Shown here in pieces: positions 49,811 to 57,211 of a stretch of DNA of 64,000 bases (position 1 is the stretch's first letter; the number at the start of each line of letters is the position of its first letter). The position numbers were made by a program, and so were the translations under genes. Origin of the DNA: Candidatus Eisenbacteria bacterium (GTDB lineage Bacteria; Eisenbacteria; RBG-16-71-46; JAFGJU01); the NCBI GenBank assembly GCA_026388185.1, contig JAPLKG010000011.1, positions 186,001 through 250,000 on the forward strand. The letters run 5' to 3'. The notes below the pieces were generated by a model. It saw only the letters and a program-made list of their open reading frames with translations. It made no database searches and was not told where the DNA came from.

Positions 49811-51088
49811 ATGGCAACTCTGCAAGAAAGACTGGCTCAGCAGATTCCCAAGATCAGGGAAGACATCCGCGGGCTTGTCAAAGACCACGGAAGCAAGGTC
49901 ATCTCAGAGGTGACGGTTGAGCAAGCCTACGGAGGAATGCGAGGTGTGAAAGGCCTCGTTTGTGATACCTCTGTTGTCGAGCTTGACCAGGGCTTGATCA
50001 TACGCGGCATTCCCATCGCCAAGCTGACGGACAAACTTCCGGAGGAGATTTTCTATCTGCTTCTGACCGGCGAGCTCCCAGACAAGGCCGCTCTGAAGGC
50101 CCTGCAGGATGATTTCAAGAAGCGCTCGGGCGTGCCTTCTTACGTGTGGGACGTGCTCAAGGCCATGCCGGCCGATTCCCATCCCATGGTCATGTTCGAC
50201 ACCGGCATTCTGGTGATGGAGAAGGAATCACTTTTCAGGAAGCGCTACGATGAGGGCATGAAGAAAGATGAATACTGGCAACCGATGCTCGAGGACTCTC
50301 TCACGTTGATTGCAAGACTGCCCGAGCTTGCCGCCGGTGTGTACCGCATGCGCTTCGGCAAGGGTCAGCGAATTGCTTCCAAGCCCGGTCTGGACATGGG
50401 CGCAGACTATGTCCACATGCTCGGACTTCCTGATCCGACAGGCGAGTTTGCCAACCTGATGAGGTTGTACCTGGTGCTTCACAGTGATCACGAAGGTGGA
50501 AACGTCAGCGCCTTCTCGGCGCACACCGTTGCCTCCGCTCTCTCAGACATCTACTATGCGCTCTCGGCGGGCCTCAACGGTCTGGCTGGACCGCTGCACG
50601 GTCTTGCCAACCAGGAGTGCCTCGCCTTCGTGATTCAGCTCAAGGAGCACTTCAAGGGTGTTCCGACAGACGAGGAGTTGAAGAAATTTGCATGGGAGAC
50701 GCTCAACTCGGGAAAAGTGATTCCGGGTTACGGGCACGCGGTCTTGAGAGTGACAGACCCGAGATTCACGGCGTTTCTCGAGTTCGGAAATCGTGTCTGC
50801 CCCGAGGATCCGATATTCAAGATTGTGGATCGCATCTTCGCCATCGTCCCTGCCGTGCTTAAAGAGCAGGGCAAGGCGAAGGACCCGTGGCCGAACGTGG
50901 ACGCCGGCTCCGGCTCGCTCCTTTATCATTTCGGTCTCACGGAATTCTCGTACTACACGGTGCTTTTCAGCGTATCGCGTGCGATGGGGATTTGCGCGCA
51001 GGCGATCGTGAACAGAGCCATCGGCTCTGCCATCGTGCGTCCCAAGTCGGTTTCGACCGAGTGGATGAAGAAGACCGCCAGCAAGTGA
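49811..51088 (+). CDS. gltA: Citrate synthase, eukaryotic (mitochondrial-like) type
   Basis: 425-residue enzyme condensing oxaloacetate with acetyl-CoA. Catalytic triad regions SDHEGGNVSAFSAHTV, PGYGHAVLR and DAGSG (in WPNVDAGSGSLL), and LAGPLHGLANQE, are those of the mitochondrial-like subgroup rather than the hexameric GltA type. ATG at 49811 after AAAGGAGG; the frame extends 26 codons upstream without similarity. Entry to the TCA cycle; stands alone with its own terminator. Confidence 0.93.
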   Translation: MATLQERLAQQIPKIREDIRGLVKDHGSKVISEVTVEQAYGGMRGVKGLVCDTSVVELDQGLIIRGIPIAKLTDKLPEEIFYLLLTGELPDKAALKALQDDFKKRSGVPSYVWDVLKAMPADSHPMVMFDTGILVMEKESLFRKRYDEGMKKDEYWQPMLEDSLTLIARLPELAAGVYRMRFGKGQRIASKPGLDMGADYVHMLGLPDPTGEFANLMRLYLVLHSDHEGGNVSAFSAHTVASALSDIYYALSAGLNGLAGPLHGLANQECLAFVIQLKEHFKGVPTDEELKKFAWETLNSGKVIPGYGHAVLRVTDPRFTAFLEFGNRVCPEDPIFKIVDRIFAIVPAVLKEQGKAKDPWPNVDAGSGSLLYHFGLTEFSYYTVLFSVSRAMGICAQAIVNRAIGSAIVRPKSVSTEWMKKTASK

Positions 51089-51191
51089 GGTAGTGGAGGG
51101 GCTGGAACGCCGCCTGCTCTGGGCTATGCCAGGGATTGTGCGGCGGCTAAGCTGCGGCCGAAATAGTGGCCCCAAATTGCGGCGCAATGCT

Positions 51192-51230
51192 GAACGCCGG
51201 GAGCTCAATGAGCTTCCGGCGTTCTTGTTG
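51192..51230 (+). terminator. Rho-independent terminator
   Basis: 14-bp stem (51192-51205 with 51211-51224, one G-U) and 5-base loop, then TTGTTGTTGG. Ends the citrate synthase transcript. Confidence 0.75.
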
Positions 51231-51255
51231 TTGGATCTTGGGGCGAAAGAATCTG

Positions 51256-51300
51256 TTGACAGGAAGCGCGAATGGACTTATTATTGGCATATGCTAATAA
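51256..51300 (+). promoter_or_regulatory. Promoter with overlapping 20-bp palindromic operator
   Basis: TTGACA at 51256-51261, 17-base spacer, TATTAT at 51279-51284: nearly consensus. The palindrome TTATTGGCATATGCTAATAA at 51281-51300 (9 of 10 pairs complementary, centre between 51290 and 51291) covers the end of the -10 box and the likely transcription start. The next gene encodes a DNA-binding protein, so autoregulation is likely. Confidence 0.8.
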
Positions 51301-51312
51301 CGAGGAGCCTCG

Positions 51313-51786
51313 ATGCCCAGACCCTGTAAGTTGAGAAGAGTGATGTGCGACCCTGATGCCGTGAGTTTCAAGCCATGCGGGATACCGCTCAGGGACCTTG
51401 AGGCCGTCTCTTTGACGTTGGACGAGCTGGAGGCGATCAGGCTTGCGGATCTTGAAGGATTGTATCAGGAGGATGCCGCCCAGAGAATGCGCATCTCCCG
51501 GCAGACCTTTGGAAACATAGTTTCCTCGGCTCACCGGAAGGTGGCGGATTTCCTGGTCAATTCCAAGAATCTGACCGTAGAAGGGGGTGTTGTCGTGATG
51601 CGAGAGCGTAGTTTCACGTGTGGCCAGTGCGGGCACGTGTGGCCGGTGGCGTTCGGAACCGGAAGACCGTGCGAGTGTCCCCAGTGTAAGAACGCGAACG
51701 TACAGCGCTCGGAGGATCAACGTTGCGTCGGACGAAGAGCCGGCCAAGGTCGTGGCCACGGATCATGTTGCAGGGGGTCGAAATGA
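51313..51786 (+). CDS. DUF134 DNA-binding regulator with zinc ribbon
   Basis: 157 residues. DUF134 family: MPRPCKLRRV start, DELEAIRLADLEGLYQEDAA and MRISRQTFGNIVSSA, a helix-turn-helix like sigma region 4; the C-terminal part has paired cysteines CGQCGHVW and CECPQCKN (zinc ribbon) and a basic tail. ATG at 51313 with GAGGAG just upstream. It shares an ATGA overlap with the next gene and sits behind the palindromic promoter. DUF134 proteins often accompany NifX/NifB-like iron-molybdenum cofactor proteins in anaerobes. Confidence 0.88.
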   Translation: MPRPCKLRRVMCDPDAVSFKPCGIPLRDLEAVSLTLDELEAIRLADLEGLYQEDAAQRMRISRQTFGNIVSSAHRKVADFLVNSKNLTVEGGVVVMRERSFTCGQCGHVWPVAFGTGRPCECPQCKNANVQRSEDQRCVGRRAGQGRGHGSCCRGSK

Positions 51787-52160
51787 AGCTGTGTATACCT
51801 ACTATCGATGCCAAGGGGATTGATTCCATTGTCTCTGACCATTTTGGGAGTGCACCGTATTTCACTCTGTTTGATACGGAGAGCAACGAGATTGCGGCGA
51901 CGGAGAATCCGCACGGCGAGCACACACACGGTGGATGCATGCCGGTTGCCGTGCTGAAGACGCTTCAAGCCGACGCAGTGCTCTGCAAAGGAATGGGAGC
52001 AAGAGCTGTCGGTCTGCTCGGAGAGGCAGGAATCAAAGCCCTTCTTGTCGACGCGAAGACCGTGTCGGAAGCAATCGAACAATTCAAGGCGAAGAGCACA
52101 AGAAGTCTGGATGCCGAGACTGCCTGTCGGAGACACGAGTGCCATTCGAAAACGGAGTGA
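51783..52160 (+). CDS. NifX/MTH1175-like cofactor-binding protein
   Basis: 125 residues of the dinitrogenase iron-molybdenum cofactor family: MKLCIPTIDAKGIDSIVSDH, GSAPYFTLFD, CMPVAVLKTLQADAVLCKGMGARAV and a LLVDAKTVSEAI end, with a histidine-rich HGEHTHGGC metal site. Small metallocofactor carriers; outside nitrogen fixation they belong to orange-protein-like or redox clusters. Start ATG overlaps the DUF134 stop (ATGA at 51783). Confidence 0.88.
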   Translation: MKLCIPTIDAKGIDSIVSDHFGSAPYFTLFDTESNEIAATENPHGEHTHGGCMPVAVLKTLQADAVLCKGMGARAVGLLGEAGIKALLVDAKTVSEAIEQFKAKSTRSLDAETACRRHECHSKTE

Positions 52161-52193
52161 CACGCACAGATGTGCGGGGCTGCAACTCGTCTG

Positions 52194-52511
52194 TCATTCG
52201 GCGCGTGCCACGATGTACAGATATTTCAATCGCCCGGGCCCCGTGCAAGAGACGTTGTGCTCGGTCTTGGGAGGGCAGTAGGCCACGGCACCGGACTTGA
52301 GCTGCAACGTGGCGCCACCGGTGATCACCATCTTGCCCTTACCCTCCAGCACGACGAGGACTTCCTCATAGTTATCCGTGTTGTGGGTCCCGACCGATTT
52401 GCCAGAGGTTAGCACGACAAGGCCGGAGCGCATCGTCACCGTCTCAGGTGGGCCGGCGAGCACCCTCATGTATTCCTTTGCTGTCGAATCCAGCACGATC
52501 AACTTCGGCAC
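52194..52511 (-). CDS. Cupin-domain protein
   Basis: 105-residue single cupin: GKSVGTHNTDNYEEVLVVLEG (motif 1, with H and E ligands) and LKSGAVAYCPPKTEHNVSC (motif 2). Small metal-binding barrel; substrate unknown. GTG start at 52511. Convergent to the NifX-like gene with a 33-base gap. Confidence 0.82.
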   Translation of the reverse strand: MPKLIVLDSTAKEYMRVLAGPPETVTMRSGLVVLTSGKSVGTHNTDNYEEVLVVLEGKGKMVITGGATLQLKSGAVAYCPPKTEHNVSCTGPGRLKYLYIVARAE

Positions 52512-52631
52512 GGGAACCTTGTTCTCTGCATCCCCGGCGGCGAGCCCGTCAGTGGCAGTGTAACTTCATCGGGCCGGCGCGGTGGACATCACCTGTGAGT
52601 CTCGAAGCGCACCGCCAGTTGTGTGGCCAGA

Positions 52632-52883
52632 TCAGCTCGCCTCGAAGTGCATAAGGATCTCAACCCGCTGGGATGAGCTCAACTCGTGCCCGTAAAGCCT
52701 GAGGAAAACCAGTGGGCGAAGGTCCTCGATCCGCCCGTGAGTTTGGCCCCGCAGCCCCGCCTGTACCAGTGCCACGCCCGTAGAAAACATGCGACAGGCC
52801 ATTGCCACTCGCGTCCCGGGCGACTGGCTCATGATCATCTTCTGAAAATTCGTCTCGATATATCGCGTAACATGCTCATCCAT
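52632..52883 (-). CDS. Small partner of nucleotidyltransferase
   Basis: 83 residues (MDEHVTRYIETNFQKMIMSQ ...RVAMACRMFSTGVALVQAGL ... RVEILMHFE). This resembles small proteins frequently encoded next to minimal nucleotidyltransferases; its ATG overlaps the upstream gene's stop by 8 bases, indicating coupling. Function unknown; an antitoxin-like role is possible by position. Confidence 0.65.
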   Translation of the reverse strand: MDEHVTRYIETNFQKMIMSQSPGTRVAMACRMFSTGVALVQAGLRGQTHGRIEDLRPLVFLRLYGHELSSSQRVEILMHFEAS

Positions 52884-53424
52884 GTCGAACCTCGTGCAGA
52901 AGCTGCGCCACACACAAAGCAACGGCCCAGCGTTCCAGATAGGCCCAGTCAAGGTTAGTGACATTGTCAATGATGGCACGGGTGTCGCGCAGATGAAGCT
53001 CTGACGAAGATTCCCTCGACCAAACCAGCTTCGATAGGATCAGGTCCTCCGGGGTCACCACGTATATCGTGGTTCCCTCGACATCAAATGGACGCCGCCG
53101 TCCGAACTCTTCCTCTCGATATTCATCGCCCTTTCGAACAATGAAATCAGCCTTGATGATCCACTTGTTGTGAATAATGTTGAACATAGATCTCTGCGTT
53201 GCGGCTTCACGAATACTGCCTACGTCAACGTAGGAATCCGACTCAAACAACTTCGCGAGCCGTTCCGCGTCCTGCGGCTGGCACTCGATCACAAAGTCGA
53301 TGTCACGTGTCATCCTTGGCGGAGCATAGACAGCCATGGCCATAGAACCTGTCAGCATGTAGGGTATGTGGATGGAATTCAGTCGAGAGACAATGGATTT
53401 CAGAAATGCGAGCTGCTCGTCCAT
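52876..53424 (-). CDS. Nucleotidyltransferase (AbiEii/DUF6036-like)
   Basis: 182 residues: GSMAMAVYAPPRMTRDIDFVIE carries the GS...DxD nucleotidyltransferase motif (TRDIDF), then HNKWIIKADFIVRKGD, VVTPEDLILSKL and RDTRAIIDNV, as in AbiEii-type toxins and related enzymes. Complete start. It and the small downstream gene form a pair that could be a toxin-antitoxin or tRNA-modifying module; the antitoxin assignment is inferred. Confidence 0.75.
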   Translation of the reverse strand: MDEQLAFLKSIVSRLNSIHIPYMLTGSMAMAVYAPPRMTRDIDFVIECQPQDAERLAKLFESDSYVDVGSIREAATQRSMFNIIHNKWIIKADFIVRKGDEYREEEFGRRRPFDVEGTTIYVVTPEDLILSKLVWSRESSSELHLRDTRAIIDNVTNLDWAYLERWAVALCVAQLLHEVRHG

Positions 53425-53632
53425 GTGGCATAGTCTATATCACATTGGCCGGAGCTGCAAGAGAGACGTCACTGCGGTTCAAAGGCATCGGGCTGGGTCA
53501 CCTGAGCGGTCGTGTTCAGCGGCGGCCGCCACGCGACCAAAGAGCTTCGAGAAAAGACCGCCTAATGTGCACCTCATGTTTGCTCGTCAGACTCCAAGCG
53601 GTTGTTATGTGTATCAGTCGCACGGCGGAAGC

Positions 53633-53767
53633 TCAGTGATTAGACGACAGGCAACACCTCTTGTACTTTTTTCCAGTTCCACAAGGACACGGATCGTTTC
53701 GACGGATCTTCCCGCGGGCGCTTTTGGCAGCACTGAGCCTGTTGCTCCTTAGCGCATCAGCCTCTGC
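53633..53767 (-). pseudogene. SEC-C motif tail in a shifted frame
   Basis: 45 open codons reading [20 protein letters not shown] then [18 protein letters not shown] before a stop at 53633-53635. The SEC-C zinc motif (CxCx8CC) is complete, but it is one frame away from the upstream gene, which stops at 53749. It should be the C-terminus of that protein. Confidence 0.65.
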
Positions 53768-54567
53768 TCAACATAGTGGAGGAAAGATAGCGGATTATCA
53801 AAAATGTCGGCGTACACCATTAGATCGCTTATGGATACAGACCACGCTGGGTGCTCTCCGACATCCATGCCGATCCTTCTTAGATGCTCTACCCGTGCTG
53901 CCAATTCACTAAAGGTATCAAGTGTGATGGCGCATACGGTGACATGCTCAAAGTTGTTCTTTGATATCTTGCCGATTTGATCGTGGTTGCGGTCAAAGAG
54001 ATCAAGTCCGAGAAGCCTTCCCAGAACACTGTCTCGCCGTTCCTCCCAAGCGTTTTCCTCAATCACTTTAGACGTTAAACCACGCAGGTTCTCCCGCGAT
54101 ACCGATTGCAGCACTTCGATCTTTTTCTCAAGCTCCCTGGTGGTGACTGCATGGAACTGACGAAAATCTCTGCTAAGTATGCCGAGACCAAGTGTCAGTG
54201 AATCCTGGATCTTCTGAATTGAATCGATCAGTCCTTGGAAACTGATACCAAATAGCTCTCTGAGCACGTCATCGTGGGGTGACAACAAGAACCGGAGAAA
54301 AGGTATATCATGCACAAGATAGCGATCTCCCCTGACGCTGCACCAGTACAATTGCGCTTTGACATAATACTCATCAAAAGCTCTGTCGTAATGCGGATCG
54401 GTTCTGCGAGCATACGCCGTGCGACAAACGTGGTACTCCGAGTCAAGCTGCGAGAAAAGATCACCGACCGATTTTCTGAGTTGTTGCCAGTCTTCCTCAG
54501 ACACCTCTTCTTCGATGGACTCATCTGGTTCTATAGAGGCAATGATACTTTGAACATAGTCCACCAT
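53749..54567 (-). CDS. SEC-C-protein body, probably truncated by frameshift
   Basis: About 272 residues, unrecognised but ending [20 protein letters not shown] then HYVEQRLMR, a pattern seen before SEC-C tails in nuclease-associated proteins. Mostly helical with acidic [12 protein letters not shown] start. ATG at 54567 (or TTG 54573), no clear ribosome site. A TAA at 53749-53751 ends it where the SEC-C motif continues in another frame, so the gene is probably broken here. Confidence 0.55.
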   Translation of the reverse strand: MVDYVQSIIASIEPDESIEEEVSEEDWQQLRKSVGDLFSQLDSEYHVCRTAYARRTDPHYDRAFDEYYVKAQLYWCSVRGDRYLVHDIPFLRFLLSPHDDVLRELFGISFQGLIDSIQKIQDSLTLGLGILSRDFRQFHAVTTRELEKKIEVLQSVSRENLRGLTSKVIEENAWEERRDSVLGRLLGLDLFDRNHDQIGKISKNNFEHVTVCAITLDTFSELAARVEHLRRIGMDVGEHPAWSVSISDLMVYADIFDNPLSFLHYVEQRLMR

Positions 54568-54573
54568 TCTCAA

Positions 54574-55119
54574 GGAGACAGCAGCGTCTTGGTTCGGCGC
54601 TTAGACTCACTCTTTGTCCCCATGATTCTTCCTGGAAAGACGGATTGCTTTCGTTGGAACGGCACATACCTAGCAGCATTGTCAGCGTCGGTCTTGTTTG
54701 TCCACAGATCCTCGCTGTCGCAACACTCAGGTCAAGCGGATAGACTCCTTGTACATGAAGGCGTGCAGCTTTTGATGCCAGTAAAGAAGACACACCCCGT
54801 CCTACGAAGCCTGTCACAAGATCAAGGTGGTGTCAAGAGGGTGTGCCGCGCAGCATTTGCCTTGACCAGGGGCCGGCGACAGGGTAGACTCGTCTAGTTT
54901 GATTGCATGCGCCAAGTCGGGTGCCCCAGGAGCGGAGGACCCGTCCAGCACCTGAGCAGTATGATGATAAGGGGTGGCCAGCGGGGCGTGCTTCCAGCAC
55001 TGGAAGACTGCGCTCTTGATGCTGAGTGAGTTACTTCCCATGCAGGGTGGCCTCCTCGTGATAACATAGAGGGGCGACCTCGAAGACAACGGAGTCGAAT
55101 CAACGGAGTCGGATGAGAA
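54574..55119. other. Intergenic region
   Basis: About 545 bases with no supportable gene; open frames present are short, lack ribosome sites and match nothing known to me. Near the end an 11-base repeat CAACGGAGTCG occurs at 55087-55097 and 55101-55111. Confidence 0.4.
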
Positions 55120-57126
55120 ATGAACGAAGATGTCGTCACCTCTGATTCGAGGGTTCTTGTTACGTCAGCTTCTCACGAGCGCGAGGATTGTGCTGAACTT
55201 GTCCAGCCGTCTCCCTGTAGTCAGGCCTGCCCGATCGGGACGAACGTCAAAGCGTATGTTTCTCTGATTGCGACGGGCAGATTCGACGAAGCCCTTGCCG
55301 TGGCGAGCGAACCGAATCCTTTTCCCGGAATCTGTGGACGCGTCTGCACGCATCCGTGTGAAGACAAGTGCAATCGGAGCGAGCGCGATGACCCTGTTGC
55401 CATAGCGTGGCTGAAGCGCTTCGCGGCGGACTATGAGCTTCGCCGCGGAAGGGACAAGGTCAAGCCCGCCAACGTATGGCGGAAGGAAAAGATCGCCATC
55501 GTCGGCGCCGGGCCTGCCGGCCTAACTGCTGCCAAGGACCTGGTACTCAAGGGTTATCCTGTCACAGTGTTCGAGGCGCTGCCCAAACCGGGCGGGATGC
55601 TCTACTCGGGGATTCCCACCTTCAGGCTTCCGCGCCGCATCATTGATATCGAAATAGCCGCGATCAAGGACCTGGGCGTGACCATCAAGACTGGCACCAC
55701 CTTCGGAAAAGATGTCACGCTCGACTCTCTCAAGGCCGAAGGCTATAAGGCCTTCCTACTTGCCATAGGCGCCTACAAGAGTCTCAAGCTCGGCGTGCCT
55801 GGTGAAGAGCTGAACGGCGTCCACGATTGTCTGGGTTTTCTCTTCAAAGTGAACGAAGGTAAACATCCCGGTCTCTCCGGCAAAGTCGCCGTGATCGGCG
55901 GAGGAAGCTCGGCCGTTGACTCGGCGAGGGCGGCGGTCAGAGTGGGCGCGGAATCCGTCGAGATCTTCTATCGCCGAACTGAAAAAGAGATGCCTGCAGC
56001 GAAGACGGAAGTGGAGGAGGCAAAACACGAAGGCGTTAAGGTACACCTACTGGTGGCCCCCGTCGAGGTCATTGGGAAGGACGGCAAGGTTACGGCCATG
56101 AAGCTCCAGAAGATGCAGCTCGGCGAGCCGGACGCCAGCGGTAGACGACGGCCGGTTCCGATTGAGGGTTCCGAATACGTCGTGGAAATCGATCACGTCA
56201 TAAGTGCCATAGGCCAACAACCTGACGTGTCCTTTGCGCAGGAGATGAAAGACCTCAAGATCACGCGCTGGAATACCGTGGAAACAAACAGCGAGACGCT
56301 CAGAAGCTCTATGGAAGGAGTTTATGCCGCCGGTGACGCCGTGACCGGTCCGGCCACCGTTGTCGGGGCAATAGCCTCAGGTCACAGGGCGGCCTCCGCC
56401 ATACACAGTTTCTTGAGTGGAGAACGGATGGTTCTTCCGCCGGGGATGGGTGAGACGAGACGCGAATACGAGCTTAAGCCGCCCGAGCCGCCCGTTCTTC
56501 CCAGAAAGTCCATAGAGAAGCACGAGGTCAAGAGTTTCAAAGGGAATTTCGAGGAAATCGAACTCGGCTTCACCGAGGCCGCGGCCATGGAAGAAGCGCT
56601 GAGGTGCATGCGCTGTGGTCCGTGCTTCGAGTGCGAGCTCTGCATTCAGGAATGTGAGAAAGAAGTCATGGTGTTCGGGAGCTCTCGGAGCGAGATCTTT
56701 CCTTTTGTGGTACGAGTTCCCGAGGACGCGCGCGACTCTCTCGACGGCGCGCGCGCCGTCCTGTCACTTTCTGCGACAACTTCGGACGCCAAGCCTGAGG
56801 CGGGTCGGCAGACCGGGACCGCGGAGACTCAGATCGAAGGCACTCTCGTGAATATCGTTGCTGCCGTGAACGAAGAGCTATGCCGTGGATGCGGAAAGTG
56901 CGAAGAAGTTTGTCTCTATGCCGCTCCACGCGTGAGCTACAAGAAGGAGCGCGGAGCGCTCATTTCGTCCGTCAACGAGAAAGAATGCAAGGGTTGCGGC
57001 ACCTGTGTCGCGATGTGTCCGTCGGGTGCGATGCAACAGAAATACTTCAGTGACGAAATGATTATCCGAACACTGAAGGAGCATCTCGCCCCAGTGGGGG
57101 AAGAAGCTGCTACGGCAACCTCGTGA
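55120..57126 (+). CDS. GltD-like flavoprotein with ferredoxin domains
   Basis: 668 residues. Fer4_20 N-terminal domain (PCSQACPIGTNVKAYV, CGRVCTHPCEDKCNRSE), FAD motif VGAGPAGLTAAKDLVLKGY at about 128-146, NAD(P) motif VIGGGSSAVDSARAAV near 265, YAAGDAVTGPATVVGAIASG, then two 4Fe-4S clusters: CMRCGPCFECELC and CRGCGKCEEVC ... CKGCGTCVAMC. Electron transfer between NAD(P)H and ferredoxin-like partners; probably the electron acceptor of the two following dehydrogenase subunits, 85 bases downstream. Confidence 0.88.
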   Translation: MNEDVVTSDSRVLVTSASHEREDCAELVQPSPCSQACPIGTNVKAYVSLIATGRFDEALAVASEPNPFPGICGRVCTHPCEDKCNRSERDDPVAIAWLKRFAADYELRRGRDKVKPANVWRKEKIAIVGAGPAGLTAAKDLVLKGYPVTVFEALPKPGGMLYSGIPTFRLPRRIIDIEIAAIKDLGVTIKTGTTFGKDVTLDSLKAEGYKAFLLAIGAYKSLKLGVPGEELNGVHDCLGFLFKVNEGKHPGLSGKVAVIGGGSSAVDSARAAVRVGAESVEIFYRRTEKEMPAAKTEVEEAKHEGVKVHLLVAPVEVIGKDGKVTAMKLQKMQLGEPDASGRRRPVPIEGSEYVVEIDHVISAIGQQPDVSFAQEMKDLKITRWNTVETNSETLRSSMEGVYAAGDAVTGPATVVGAIASGHRAASAIHSFLSGERMVLPPGMGETRREYELKPPEPPVLPRKSIEKHEVKSFKGNFEEIELGFTEAAAMEEALRCMRCGPCFECELCIQECEKEVMVFGSSRSEIFPFVVRVPEDARDSLDGARAVLSLSATTSDAKPEAGRQTGTAETQIEGTLVNIVAAVNEELCRGCGKCEEVCLYAAPRVSYKKERGALISSVNEKECKGCGTCVAMCPSGAMQQKYFSDEMIIRTLKEHLAPVGEEAATATS

Positions 57127-57211
57127 GGACACCCGTTCTCACTCTGATGTTTGCGCCAACCTCGGGTTCCGGGAAGTCGCCGGCGTTTGCGCGCCATGCC
57201 GCAAAACAAAG

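Noticed and set aside
54310-54897. 195-codon plus-strand frame opposite the SEC-C gene
   Set aside because: Antisense to a plausible coding frame for half its length and without recognizable features.
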